This document shows, piece after piece, positions 1 through 9,173 of a stretch of 64,000 nt of DNA. Made by a program: the position numbers and the translations under genes. The first letter of the stretch is position 1. Each line of letters begins with the position of its first letter. The notes under the pieces were generated by a model. That model was not told the DNA's origin. It did not search any database and saw nothing but the letters and a program-made list of their open reading frames with translations. This DNA is from Streptomyces cyaneochromogenes (GTDB taxonomy: Bacteria > Actinomycetota > Actinomycetes > Streptomycetales > Streptomycetaceae), in contig NZ_CP034539.1 in NCBI RefSeq assembly GCF_003963535.1, positions 8,184,001 through 8,248,000 on the forward strand, given 5' to 3'.

Positions 1-1356
1 CGGGAGTGAAGGCTTCTGCGGGATCGTCGGCTTGGAGGGGATTGAAGGCTTCGCCGGGATCGCGGGCTTGGACGGGAGCGAAGGCTTCTGTGGAATGGTG
101 GGCTTGGACGGGAGCGAAGGCTTCGCCGGGATGGTGGGCTTGGACGGGAGCGAGGGCTTCTGCGGGATCGCCGGTTTGGCGGGAAGCGAGGGCTTCTCGG
201 GGAGCTTGGGCTTTGCCGGTAGTTCTGGCTTGGCGGGGAGTGCGGGCTTCGCGGGCAGCTCTGGCTTGGCCGGGAGCGAGGGCTTCTCGGGGAGCTTGGG
301 CTTGGCCGGCAGCTCTGGCTTGGCGGGGAGTGCGGGCTTGGCCGGTAGTTCTGGCTTGGCGGGGAGTGCGGGCTTCGCGGGCAGCTCTGGCTTGGCCGGG
401 AGCGAGGGCTTCTCGGGGAGCTTGGGCTTGGCCGGCAGCTCTGGCTTGGCGGGGAGTGCGGGCTTGGCCGGTAGTTCTGGCTTGGCGGGGAGTGCGGGCT
501 TCGCGGGCAGCTCTGGCTTGGCCGGGAGCGAGGGCTTCTCGGGGAGCTTGGGCTTGGCCGGCAGCTCTGGCTTTGCCGGGAGCGCGGGCTTCGCGGGCAG
601 TACCGGCTTGGCGGGGTGCACGGGCTTTGCCGGTAGTTCTGGCTTTGCCGGGAGCGCGGGCTTCGCGGGCAGTACCGGCTTGGCGGGGTGCACGGGCTTT
701 GCCGGTAGTTCTGGCTTGGCGGGGATCGCGGGTTTGACCGGCAGCGCAGGCTTCTCAGGCAGCGCAGGCTTGACAGGGTGGACCGGGTGCGCGGGCTTGG
801 CCGGGAGCGCGGGCTTGACCGGGTAGGCCGGCTTCACCGGGTGAACCGGCTTGACGGGGTGGTCGGGCTTGACCGGGTAGGCCGGCTTCACCGGGTGAAC
901 CGGCTTGACGGGGTGGTCGGGCTTGACCGGGTAGGCCGGCTTCACCGGGTGAACCGGCTTCACCGGGTGAACCGGCTTCACCGGGTGAACCGGCTTGACG
1001 GGGTGGTCCGGCTTGACCGGGTAGGCCGGCTTGATGGGGTGGTCCGGCTTGATGGGGTGGTCCGGCTTGATCGGATAGGCCGGCTTGATCGGATAGGCCG
1101 GCTTGACGGGGGGCCCCGGCTTGATCGGGTACGCCGGCTTCACCGGGTGCCCCGGCTTCACCGGGTGCCCCGGCTTCACCGGATGAACCGGCTTCTCCCC
1201 GTGCGGAGGATGGGCGGGCTTCGCCGGGTAAGGCGGGTGCGGGGTGGTGTGGTCCTGTGCGTTGGCGGGGCTCGCGCTACCCAGCGCGGCTGCGGCGAGC
1301 GCGGCAGCCATTGCGGCCGGCGCCAGAACAGATCGCCATTTCGGCGATGACGTCAT
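1..1356 (-). CDS. Secreted Lys/Pro-rich hexapeptide-repeat protein (3' end off window)
   Basis: The minus-strand frame is open from the ATG at 1356 to the left edge, so at least 452 codons are present and the C-terminus is missing. Residues 1-33 form a signal peptide: a charged MTSSPKWR start, an Ala-rich core and an Ala-Asn-Ala cleavage site before Gln-Asp. The rest is almost entirely hexapeptides of the form K-P-x-x-P-x. Near the N-terminus they are mostly KPVHPV, KPAYPV and KPDHPV; toward the left edge they become KPALPA, KPELPA and KPSLPQ. Such a chain should be extended (polyproline II) and polycationic, acting outside the cell or across the wall. A ribosome site (GGAG) lies just upstream of 1356. 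No enzymatic domain is visible. Function is unknown; a wall-spanning or adhesive stalk is a guess. The plus-strand Gly/Leu/Ser-rich frames here are shadows of the repeat. Confidence 0.8.
   Translation of the reverse strand, partial: MTSSPKWRSVLAPAAMAAALAAAALGSASPANAQDHTTPHPPYPAKPAHPPHGEKPVHPVKPGHPVKPGHPVKPAYPIKPGPPVKPAYPIKPAYPIKPDHPIKPDHPIKPAYPVKPDHPVKPVHPVKPVHPVKPVHPVKPAYPVKPDHPVKPVHPVKPAYPVKPDHPVKPVHPVKPAYPVKPALPAKPAHPVHPVKPALPEKPALPVKPAIPAKPELPAKPVHPAKPVLPAKPALPAKPELPAKPVHPAKPVLPAKPALPAKPELPAKPKLPEKPSLPAKPELPAKPALPAKPELPAKPALPAKPELPAKPKLPEKPSLPAKPELPAKPALPAKPELPAKPALPAKPELPAKPKLPEKPSLPAKPELPAKPALPAKPELPAKPKLPEKPSLPAKPAIPQKPSLPSKPTIPAKPSLPSKPTIPQKPSLPSKPAIPAKPSIPSKPTIPQKPSLP
191..1190 (-). 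repeat. Nested 18-bp coding repeats with 126-, 72- and 54-bp higher-order units
   Basis: The basic period is 18 bp (one hexapeptide). Larger units are multiples of it: a 126-bp unit begins at 251, 377 and 503 (the third copy diverges after about 70 bp), a 72-bp unit begins near 567 and 639, and a 54-bp unit begins at 841 and 895. All multiples of 18 keep the reading frame. The near identity of copies suggests recent expansion by recombination or slippage. Confidence 0.9.
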
Positions 1357-1995
1357 TGTCTCCACTCTCCTCGACTTGGTTCAGGGCCTCGTGACGGCTG
1401 GTCAGCACCAAGAGCCGGACAGTGGAATGAATAGGAAATCGGCTGATATGAATAACGCTGCGACGGCCATAAGCCACCGGATGGTGTAGTACTCGGGGTC
1501 ACGGATTGGCCCGGGTGGTCGCAGCACAGAACGGCCGGTGCGCCACACGCATCCGACGGACCGTCACATCGCCTGCAGACCGCGACCGTCAGCAGTTCAG
1601 CGTGCCGATGAGCACCTTGGAGACGTCGTCGGTCGCTCGGAGAGGCGACGACGGCCGACGACACCCTGCACCCGACTCGCGCCCGTGCCGGGCCGAAGGC
1701 GAAGCGCAAGATCTGCTCACAGCCCCCTCGGTGAACAGGGCCGACGGGACAGTCACTTCACCGCCTGATCCGCGCCCGCCGACATGCCAGGGACGCCGAG
1801 GCTCCCGTACGCCCCCCGGGGGGCGGGCGTCGAGGAGGGCGCGGCCCCGGTGGCGGCCGGCCCGTGCTCCTCCCGCACCGCACCACGACCCGTTCCGTCT
1901 CGGTGCCGACCGAAGCGCCGGCCTCCCTTGGCCTCCTCCCTGGCCCCTGGCCTCCCCCTGGGCTGCCCCGGACTGGCCGTCGCCCCCCGGTGCTC
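1357..1995. other. Gene-free interval
   Basis: This 639-bp stretch lies between the starts/ends of two minus-strand genes and should hold the promoter of the repeat protein near 1360-1500, where base composition drops. Open frames here have no recognisable family signature and poor codon structure. I see no clear hairpin or tandem repeat. Confidence 0.5.
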
Positions 1996-3108
1996 TCAGC
2001 CGGCGTGAAGAACCCGAAAGCGATCCGGTGCCCCGGGGTCCCGATCGACGACCTGGACCGGTGGCCAAGCCCATTGCCAAACGCCGATGCCCGGCGTGCG
2101 GGAGAACTGGATCCGCCCCCGGGTGCCTTCGACTGCGACGCGCGGCCAGGATTCGGCGGTGCGCGCCCGGTCCGTACCGTGAGAACGCAGCAGATCGGCG
2201 AGGACGGCGACCGTGTCGTAGCCCTCGTAGGCGACGAAGGAGGGCGCTTCGCCCAGCCGCTCGCGGAGGACCTTCTCGACTCGTGCACCCAGTGGGCCGA
2301 GACGCTCGGGCAGGTAGCGCAGGAACGGGACCCCGGCGCCGTCGTCCCCCAGCGCGGTCGCCCACTCGGCGAACTCCGGTTGTCCGGCCGGAGCGCCGAT
2401 CAAGATCTCGGCGAGGCGCTGGTCACGGCGGACGGACTCGACGATCGGCACGGCCGGATCCGGGTGGCCGACCAGAAGAAGGAGGGCCGTCGCGCGTTGG
2501 TCGACGAGTTCGTCGCGCACGGCCGCGGGGCTGAGCGCGCTCATGTCGAGTTCGATGACGGTGCCGCCGCGTGGCGCGAGGCAGTCCCGCAGAATGCGGG
2601 TCCCGGCCGCCCAGTAGACACTCGGCTGCGCTGCTACGGCGATTCGGCGGTGGCCCGCGCCGAGGAGGAAGTCCGCGTAGATCTGCCAGCCCCGGGACTG
2701 CGGCGGGGACAGGCGCGCGACCCATTCCGTCGGCTGTTCGGTGAGCGCGTCGAGAACCGCCGACGAGCACAGGTACGGCAGGCCGAGGGCGTCGGCCCGG
2801 GTGGCGGCGGCGCGGGCGACGACGCTGTGATACTCGCCCGCCAGGGCGGCCACGCCCAGGCCGGCCAGTTCGTCCACGGCCGTCGCGGCCCGCTGCGGAT
2901 CGGCCGCGGTGTCCCGGACCACCAGTTCGAGCGGCCTCCCGACGATCCCGCCGGCCTCATTGACTTCGCCAACGGCCAGCTCGAGGCCGGCGAGCAAGTG
3001 CCGGCCCGCCTCGACCCAGCCGGGCCGAGTCAGCGGAACGAGAGCACCGATCCGGACGGACGGTCCGTCAGCCCGCCCCACTCCAGGCGGCGATGGTGGC
3101 GTACTCAT
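1996..3108 (-). CDS. ABC-type branched-chain-amino-acid-like ligand-binding protein without signal peptide
   Basis: The 370-residue product matches the periplasmic-binding-protein type 1 fold (Peripla_BP_6 / LivJ type). Residues 18-30 read as the IGALVPLTRPG opening strand, followed by the family feature VNEAGGIVGRPLELVVRD (about 52-69). Family members normally are lipoproteins, but this one starts MSTPPSPPG with no signal peptide or lipobox, so it is probably cytoplasmic. No permease or ATPase genes adjoin it. In actinomycetes such orphan proteins are sometimes sensor domains separated from regulators; that is inference. A Shine-Dalgarno-like AAGGGGA lies about 9 bp before the ATG. Just upstream lies a LacI-family remnant on the same strand. 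The ligand cannot be predicted. Confidence 0.8.
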   Translation of the reverse strand: MSTPPSPPGVGRADGPSVRIGALVPLTRPGWVEAGRHLLAGLELAVGEVNEAGGIVGRPLELVVRDTAADPQRAATAVDELAGLGVAALAGEYHSVVARAAATRADALGLPYLCSSAVLDALTEQPTEWVARLSPPQSRGWQIYADFLLGAGHRRIAVAAQPSVYWAAGTRILRDCLAPRGGTVIELDMSALSPAAVRDELVDQRATALLLLVGHPDPAVPIVESVRRDQRLAEILIGAPAGQPEFAEWATALGDDGAGVPFLRYLPERLGPLGARVEKVLRERLGEAPSFVAYEGYDTVAVLADLLRSHGTDRARTAESWPRVAVEGTRGRIQFSRTPGIGVWQWAWPPVQVVDRDPGAPDRFRVLHAG

Positions 3109-3222
3109 GCGTTGACGTCCCCTTCGTGGCGATTCGGCGTGCTGGGCGCGCCTGGCTGATCACGCCGGACATTGCATCCACCCCTGCCGCCGACGGACAA
3201 CCGAATATTCTCGCAACGACGA

Positions 3223-3369
3223 CAGCCGCCGCACCGACTGCCGGATGACCAACTGCGTGCCGAGCACAACATGGTCGTCACCGGCCGGTGACACCTCGTG
3301 CTCCAGGGTCAGACGTACGGCGGTACGGCCGAGTTCTTCGTACGGCACCCGGACCGTGGTGAGGGGCGG
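3223..3369 (-). pseudogene. LacI-family regulator, C-terminal remnant
   Basis: About 49 codons match the last segment of LacI/GalR regulators: a PPLTTVRVPYEELGRTAVRL block, then a VVLGTQLVIRQSV strand. In the intact family this part closes the C-terminal effector-binding and dimerisation domain. The helix-turn-helix and most of the sugar-binding fold are missing, and upstream sequence in this frame is unrelated. It is a decayed fragment with no expected function. Confidence 0.65.
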
Positions 3370-3399
3370 GTGAGCTGGGTCTGGCGGCGTCCACCGCCT

Positions 3400-3955
3400 G
3401 TGACGTGCGGGTTGGTCATGGCGGGCCTCCGGTCGACGGGGCGGACGCCTCAATACTTGCACATGGGTGAGCAATTAACTAGCCTGCGCATCGTCGGGCA
3501 ATCATCTGCTCCGCCAGTGCCGAGACCGTGCCCGCACAGCACCCGCCGATCCGCCGGGGCGGGGGCGTTCGCCGCCGTCTCGGTGCAGCCGGCTCCGCGG
3601 GCTGTCACGACCGCCGTTGAGCCGGTGAACCAGCTGGGCAACTCCCGGTGGGCATCGGGCAGATCACTCGGAGTGGGCACAGCCTGTCAGGACCCACCCA
3701 CTCCAGCGTCGCACGGACACCGCGGGCCCGCACCGCGCAAATCGTGTTGGGCCAGTGCTCAGGAGGCGAAAGCGACTAATTCCATGAAGTTTTGGGATAT
3801 GGGGATCCGTCCGCCTCTCGGTGTCGAATCAAGAGCATGGGTGGTTTTGGCCCCAGCCCGCGCCATTCGCACTCCGTAGCAGTGCGAAACCGGTGTGCGA
3901 CGCACGCCGGTCAGAGCGGGTCGGTACTTCCTCGGCACCCTTCGTAGGAGCTGAC
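3400..3955. other. Gene-free region upstream of the synthetase operon
   Basis: No convincing gene is seen. Base composition drops near 3460-3490 and 3770-3800, which is where a promoter for the operon starting at 3956 could lie. I cannot assign -35 and -10 boxes with confidence. Confidence 0.4.
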
Positions 3956-6568
3956 ATGGTGGAAAAGCCAGTGGAAACGTTGCCCTCCGCTCGGGAGGAA
4001 TCCACGGCCCACCTGGATGGGTGCGGCGAACCGGCCGCAATCGAGACCACCCTCGCCGCGGTGCTCGCCGGGGTCGTACGGACCGAACAGGTGCCGGTCG
4101 ACGGTCACTTCTTCAATGACCTGGGCGCCGACTCGCTGGTGATGGCGCACTTCTGCGCGCGCGTCAGGAAGCGTGCGGATCTGCCGTCGGTGTCGATGAA
4201 GGACGTCTATCGGCATCCGACGATCAGGAGCCTGGCGACGGCGCTCGCGGACACCCCGCCGGTTCACCGAGCGGAGTCGGCGGGCAGGGCCCCGGCCGAG
4301 GAGGCGTTCGCGCCCCCACCCCCTGCCCCGGTGCCGGTCGGGTCCCCGGCGGGCATGCGCCGGTACGTCCTGTGCGGCGCCCTCCAGTGTGCGGCCTTCC
4401 TCGGGTACGTCTATCTCCTCGCCTTCGGCACCGCCCGGGGCTACGGGTGGATCTCCGCCGGATCGGGTGTGCTCGACGTGTACCTGCGCTCGGCCCTGTT
4501 CGGGGGTGCGGCCTTTGTGGTCCTGTGTGTCCTTCCCGTCCTCGCCAAGTGGACGCTCGTCGGCCGGTGGAAGGCCCGGCACTTCCCTGTCTGGAGCCTT
4601 GCGTACGTCCGCTTCTGGATCGTCAAGACACTGGTGCGGTCCGGTCCGATGGTGCTGTTCAGCGGCTCGCCGCTCTACCTGCTCTACCTCAGGGCACTGG
4701 GCGCGAAGGTCGGGAGGGGCGCCGTGGTCCTGTCCCGGACCGTGCCCGTGTGCACCGACCTGCTCACCATCGGTGACGGCACGGTCGTCCGCAAGGACTC
4801 GTCCTTCGCCTGCTACCGGGCCCACGCCGGACTGATCCAGACCGGCCCGGTCACCCTCGGCAGAAACGTGCTGGTCAGCGAGGCCACAGTGCTCGACATC
4901 GACACGTCGCTGGGCGACGGGGCCCAGCTCGGACACGCCTCCTCGCTGCATCGCGGGCAGGCGGTGCCCGACGGCGAGCACTGGCACGGGTCCCCGGCAC
5001 AGCGGACCGACGTGGACTATCAGGTGGTGGGGCAGGCCCGCTGCGGTGCGGTGCGCAGGGCGACCCACAGCGTGGTGCAGCTGCTGCTCGCGCTGGTCGT
5101 GTACGTACCCCTGACGGTCGGCGGCGTGGCCGCGCTGCTCGTCGCCGTCCCGCAGCTCAGCACGGCTCTGGAGCCCGGTCCCGCGGTCTTCAGCGACGGG
5201 ATGTTCTACCTCGAGGCCCTGGTGACGGCATTCGTGCTCGTCTTCGGCGCCGTGCCCGCCGGTCTCCTCGTCCTGACCGCCCTTCCCCGTCTGCTCAGCC
5301 TCACGATCACACCGGGCAGGACCTACCCTCTGTACGGCTTCCATTTCGAGGTGCACCGGACGATCGCGCTCCTGACCAACTGGCGGTTCCTGAAGCGCCT
5401 GTTCGGTGACAGCTCCGCCATCGTCCACTACCTGCGGGGCCTCGGGTACGACCTCTCCCGCGTCGAGCAGACCGGGTCGAACTTCGGCACCGAGATGAAG
5501 CACGAGACGCCGTACCTGAGTTCCGTCGGGCGCGGGACGATGGTCGCGGACGGTCTGTCGATCATGAATGCCGACTTCTCCAGTACCGCGTTCCGCGTGT
5601 CCCGGGTGTCGATCGGGCCGCGCAACTTCCTCGGGAACCGGATCGCGTACCCCACGCGAGGCAGGACCGGCGACAACTGCCTCCTCGCGACGAAGGTGAT
5701 GGTGCCGGTCGACGGGGAGGTCCGCGAGGGCGTCGGCCTGCTGGGCTCGCCCAGCTTCGAGATTCCCCGTTCGGTCCTGCGGGACAGCACGTTCGACGGG
5801 CTCAAGGGCCGTGCGGAGCTGCGGCGCGGCCTGGCCGCCAAGAACCGGCACAACGTCGCCACCATGGCGTGGTACCTGCTGACGCGCTGGATCTACGTCT
5901 TCGCTCTCACCCTGCTCGTCACCGCGGCCGCGGAGCTGTACGGGCCGCTCGGCGTGACGGGGCTCATGCTGGCCGACCTCCTCGTCCTGCCGTTCACCGT
6001 CGCGTACTTCGTGCTGGTCGAACGCCTCGTCACAGCGCTGCGTCCCGTGAAGCCGGTGTTCTGCTCGATCTACACCCCGGATTTCTGGCAGCGCGAGCGC
6101 TACTGGAAGGTGCCGTCGGAGACGTACCTGAAGGTCTTCGACGGGACCCCGTTCAAGAACCTGATCTGGCGGTTGCTGGGGGTGCGGATCGGCCGCATGG
6201 TCTTCGACGACGGCTGCTATCTGACGGAACGGGCCATGGCCGCCATCGGAGACGGCTGCACGCTCAACTCGGGAAGCGTGCTCCAGTGCCACTCGCAGGA
6301 GGACGGCGCCTTCAAGTCCGACCGGAGCACGATCGGCGCCGGATGCACCCTCGGGGTCGGCGCCTTCGTCCACTACGGCGTGACGGTGGGCGACGGCGCG
6401 GTGCTCGGCCCCGACTCCTTCCTGATGAAGGGAGAGGCGGTCCCGCGGGAGGCGTGGTGGGGCGGGAATCCGGCCAGGCCGTTCCGCTCGCACGGCGAGG
6501 ACGGCTCGCACAGCGGGGACGGCTCACACAGCGATGACGAGGGGAGGCCGGCCCCATGGCAGCCATGA
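3956..6568 (+). CDS. Membrane carrier/left-handed-beta-helix protein, like the C-terminal part of epsilon-poly-lysine synthetase
   Basis: The 870-residue product starts at ATG 3956, preceded by AGGAG with 5-bp spacing. Residues about 28-105 form a phosphopantetheine carrier domain with the GADSL motif (Ser60). After a Pro-rich linker come several membrane segments (first near 134-158), then a hexapeptide-repeat left-handed beta-helix region, more membrane segments, a second beta-helix region, two further hydrophobic stretches near 640-690, and a third beta-helix region near 740-840. This matches the NRPS terminal domain (TIGR02353) found after the A and PCP domains of poly-lysine synthetase Pls, where it drives iterative peptide bond formation at the membrane. 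Here it is a separate protein with its own carrier and no adenylation domain. The next gene supplies adenylation and overlaps by 13 bp. The tail carries a short His/Gly/Asp/Ser repeat. The coupling role is inferred from Pls. Confidence 0.85.
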   Translation: MVEKPVETLPSAREESTAHLDGCGEPAAIETTLAAVLAGVVRTEQVPVDGHFFNDLGADSLVMAHFCARVRKRADLPSVSMKDVYRHPTIRSLATALADTPPVHRAESAGRAPAEEAFAPPPPAPVPVGSPAGMRRYVLCGALQCAAFLGYVYLLAFGTARGYGWISAGSGVLDVYLRSALFGGAAFVVLCVLPVLAKWTLVGRWKARHFPVWSLAYVRFWIVKTLVRSGPMVLFSGSPLYLLYLRALGAKVGRGAVVLSRTVPVCTDLLTIGDGTVVRKDSSFACYRAHAGLIQTGPVTLGRNVLVSEATVLDIDTSLGDGAQLGHASSLHRGQAVPDGEHWHGSPAQRTDVDYQVVGQARCGAVRRATHSVVQLLLALVVYVPLTVGGVAALLVAVPQLSTALEPGPAVFSDGMFYLEALVTAFVLVFGAVPAGLLVLTALPRLLSLTITPGRTYPLYGFHFEVHRTIALLTNWRFLKRLFGDSSAIVHYLRGLGYDLSRVEQTGSNFGTEMKHETPYLSSVGRGTMVADGLSIMNADFSSTAFRVSRVSIGPRNFLGNRIAYPTRGRTGDNCLLATKVMVPVDGEVREGVGLLGSPSFEIPRSVLRDSTFDGLKGRAELRRGLAAKNRHNVATMAWYLLTRWIYVFALTLLVTAAAELYGPLGVTGLMLADLLVLPFTVAYFVLVERLVTALRPVKPVFCSIYTPDFWQRERYWKVPSETYLKVFDGTPFKNLIWRLLGVRIGRMVFDDGCYLTERAMAAIGDGCTLNSGSVLQCHSQEDGAFKSDRSTIGAGCTLGVGAFVHYGVTVGDGAVLGPDSFLMKGEAVPREAWWGGNPARPFRSHGEDGSHSGDGSHSDDEGRPAPWQP

Positions 6569-9150
6569 CGACGTCCGCGGAGACCGGCCGGGAGTTCTGG
6601 CGGGGCGTGCTCGCCGTCGGCGGGGTCACCACGGTCCCCCGGTGGACCCTCGACCCGGTGACCGGCGTCGCCGAGCACGAGGCGACGCTTCCCGAGGATC
6701 TGATGGGCGAGTTGAGCCGCCTGGCGGACGAACTGGCGGTCCCCCTCCGCTCCGTGCTGCTGGCCGCGCACGCCAAGGTGCTGGCCGCCCTGTCCGGCGA
6801 GCAGGAGGTCACGACCGGGTACGTCGCCGGGTCGGCCGGGCGGCCGCTGCCCTGCCGACTGACCGTCGACCCCGACTCGTGGCGGACGCTGGTCCTCCAC
6901 ACCCACCGGGCCGCGTCGGAACTGCTGGCGCACAAGGACTTCCCCGTCGACGGTCTCCGGCGTGAGCTGGGCCTGCCCGGACCGTCCAGCGAGGCCGAGT
7001 TCGATCCGGTCGGCGACGGCGGCGAACTCGCCGCGCATGCCGTGCTGCGGCTGGAGATCCCGCGACCCGGCGCTCCGCGCACACTGCGGCTGCGGTACCG
7101 GACCGAGTCGTTCGACGCGGACTGCGCCGCGCGGATCGTGGGCTACCACCTCACCGCGCTCACGCAGATCGCCGCCGATCCGGACGCCGCGCATGCCCGG
7201 CAGAGCCTGCTCTCCGCCGAGGAGCGCCGCTTCCAGCTCGAAGGACTCGCCGGCCCCCGCCGGGAGTTGCCCGACCGCCGCTTCCACGAGCTGTTCGAAC
7301 AACGTGTCAGGGCGCACCCGGACGCCGTGGCGGCCGTATGCGGCGACCAGCGGTGGACGTACGGGGAACTCAACGCGCGGGCCAACCGGCTGGCGCGGGC
7401 CCTGCTGGCGCGGGGGCTCGGCAGGGAAGGCGTCGTCGCGGTGGTGACGGAGCGGAACCTGGACTGGGCGGCCGCCGTCATCGCGGTCTTCAAGAGCGGC
7501 GGTGTGTACCTGCCCGTCGAGCCGCACTTCCCGGCCGAGCGCATCGCGACCATGCTCACGCGTGCCGGGTGCCGGCTCGTGCTGACCGAGCCGGGCAGCA
7601 CCACGATGCTCGACCGGGCCCTCGACACGCTGCCCGCGGTCCGGGCGCTCCCGGTCGACGCGGCCTACGCGGAGGGACACCCGGACTCCGACCCCGGCGT
7701 CGGCGTCGAGCCGGACCAACTCGCCTACATCTACTTCACGTCCGGCTCCACCGGCGAGCCCAAGGGAGCCATGTGCGAGCACGCGGGCATGCTCAACCAC
7801 CTCTACGCCAAGATCGACGACCTGGGGATCGGCGAGGGGCAGGTGGTCGCCCAGACCGCGCCCCAGTGCTTCGACATCTCCCTGTGGCAGCTGGCCTGCG
7901 CGCTTCTGAGCGGCGGGCGGACCCTGCTCGTGGAACAGGACGCGATCCTGGACGTCCCGCGGTTCGTCGACACGATCGCCCGCGGCGGGGTCAACGTGCT
8001 CCAGGTCGTGCCGTCGTACCTCGACGCCGTCGTGTCCTACCTGGAGCGCCACCCGCGCGCCCTGCCGGATCTGCGCTGCGTGTCGGTCACCGGCGAGGCG
8101 CTGAAAGGGGAGCTCGTACAGCGCTGGTTCGCGGCCCGGCCCGGCGTCAGACTCGTCAACGCGTATGGCCTGACCGAGACATCGGACGACACCAACCACG
8201 AGGTGATGGACCGGGCGCCGGACGACGGACGGATCTCGCTCGGCTCGCCCATCGGCAACGTGCACGTCCACGTCGTCGACGAGAACCTGTCACCGGTGCC
8301 GCTCGGCGCCCCCGGCGCGATCGTCTTCTCCGGCATCTGCGTCGGCCGGGGCTACGTCAACGACCCCGAGCGCACCCGGCATGCCTTCATGGCGGACCCG
8401 CACCACGCGGGCCGACGGCTCTACCGGGGCGGCGACTACGGCCGCTGGACGCCCGCGGGCAAGCTGGAGTTCCTCGGCCGCCAGGACCACCAGGTCAAGA
8501 TCCGCGGTTTCCGGATCGAGATCGGCGAGGTCGAGAGCGCCATGCTGCGGGCACCCGGGGTCCGAGACGGCGCGGTGGTGGCCGTCGACGGGGCCGGCCA
8601 GGGCGGGCGCCTGGTGGCCTTCTACTCCGGTCAGGACCCGCTGGAGGACAGTGCCCTCAGGGACCGGCTGGGCCGGTCGCTGCCCGGGTACATGGTGCCC
8701 TCGGAGTTCCACTGGCGGGAGAGCCTGCCCCTGACCGCCAACGGCAAGGTCGACCGCAAGGCGCTGACCGCGCTCGCCGTCCGACTCGCCGCACAGCTCG
8801 GCACCGTGGTACCGGACGCCGGATCCGCCGGCACCCACCTCGACACCGCCGAGGAGGACCGCGACACGCCCCGCACGCCGACCGAGCGGCGGATGGCCGC
8901 CCTGTGGGCCCGGGAGCTCGACATACCGGAGTGCACGATCCGCAGGCACGACCACTTCTTCGACCGTGGCGGCACCTCTCTGGCGGCGGTGCGGCTCGCG
9001 ATCGCCCTGGACCGTGCGGTGGACATCAAGGACCTCACGCGCCACCCGGTCCTGGCCGACCTGGCCCGCGTCGTCGACGGCAGGTCCCGGGCCGCCGCCC
9101 GCCCGGCCGCCGCGGCAACGGTCGGCCCCGCACCACCGGCTTCCTCCTGA
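6556..9150 (+). CDS. NRPS protein: half condensation-like domain, adenylation domain, carrier domain
   Basis: The 864-residue product begins at ATG 6556 after GAGGGGAGG. Residues about 1-230 resemble the C-terminal lobe of a condensation domain but lack HHxxxDG, so catalysis of condensation is not expected. Residues about 243-735 are an adenylation domain with core A3 TSGSTGEPKG (near 395), A4 FDISLW (Asp440), A5 NAYGLTET, A8 and A10 NGKVDRK. Residues about 770-840 are a carrier domain with GGTSL (Ser808). By eye the pocket residues read D-I-W-V-S-T-A-D-D plus the invariant Lys. Asp235 is the usual amino-group anchor and the final Asp pair would suit a substrate with a side-chain amine. With SbnA/SbnB in the operon, L-2,3-diaminopropionate is the likely substrate. 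There is no thioesterase; the upstream membrane protein probably takes the loaded residue. Confidence 0.88.
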   Translation: MAAMTTSAETGREFWRGVLAVGGVTTVPRWTLDPVTGVAEHEATLPEDLMGELSRLADELAVPLRSVLLAAHAKVLAALSGEQEVTTGYVAGSAGRPLPCRLTVDPDSWRTLVLHTHRAASELLAHKDFPVDGLRRELGLPGPSSEAEFDPVGDGGELAAHAVLRLEIPRPGAPRTLRLRYRTESFDADCAARIVGYHLTALTQIAADPDAAHARQSLLSAEERRFQLEGLAGPRRELPDRRFHELFEQRVRAHPDAVAAVCGDQRWTYGELNARANRLARALLARGLGREGVVAVVTERNLDWAAAVIAVFKSGGVYLPVEPHFPAERIATMLTRAGCRLVLTEPGSTTMLDRALDTLPAVRALPVDAAYAEGHPDSDPGVGVEPDQLAYIYFTSGSTGEPKGAMCEHAGMLNHLYAKIDDLGIGEGQVVAQTAPQCFDISLWQLACALLSGGRTLLVEQDAILDVPRFVDTIARGGVNVLQVVPSYLDAVVSYLERHPRALPDLRCVSVTGEALKGELVQRWFAARPGVRLVNAYGLTETSDDTNHEVMDRAPDDGRISLGSPIGNVHVHVVDENLSPVPLGAPGAIVFSGICVGRGYVNDPERTRHAFMADPHHAGRRLYRGGDYGRWTPAGKLEFLGRQDHQVKIRGFRIEIGEVESAMLRAPGVRDGAVVAVDGAGQGGRLVAFYSGQDPLEDSALRDRLGRSLPGYMVPSEFHWRESLPLTANGKVDRKALTALAVRLAAQLGTVVPDAGSAGTHLDTAEEDRDTPRTPTERRMAALWARELDIPECTIRRHDHFFDRGGTSLAAVRLAIALDRAVDIKDLTRHPVLADLARVVDGRSRAAARPAAAATVGPAPPASS

Positions 9151-9173
9151 ACCACGACCGAAAGGAGACCGCG

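Noticed and set aside
6..826. Plus-strand Gly/Leu/Ser/Ala-rich repeat proteins
   Set aside because: They are the antisense reading of the Lys/Pro repeat gene. The minus frame has a signal peptide, a start with ribosome site and stays open for the whole stretch.
1..1200. CRISPR array
   Set aside because: The repeats are short, contiguous and encode hexapeptides; there are no unique spacers.
1506..2534. Arg/Pro-rich plus-strand open frame
   Set aside because: It overlaps the ligand-binding protein gene, has no family signature and has codon use typical of a shadow frame.
3911..6511. Long minus-strand frame antisense to the membrane synthetase gene
   Set aside because: It is a GC-bias shadow; the plus frame shows carrier, membrane and beta-helix features.
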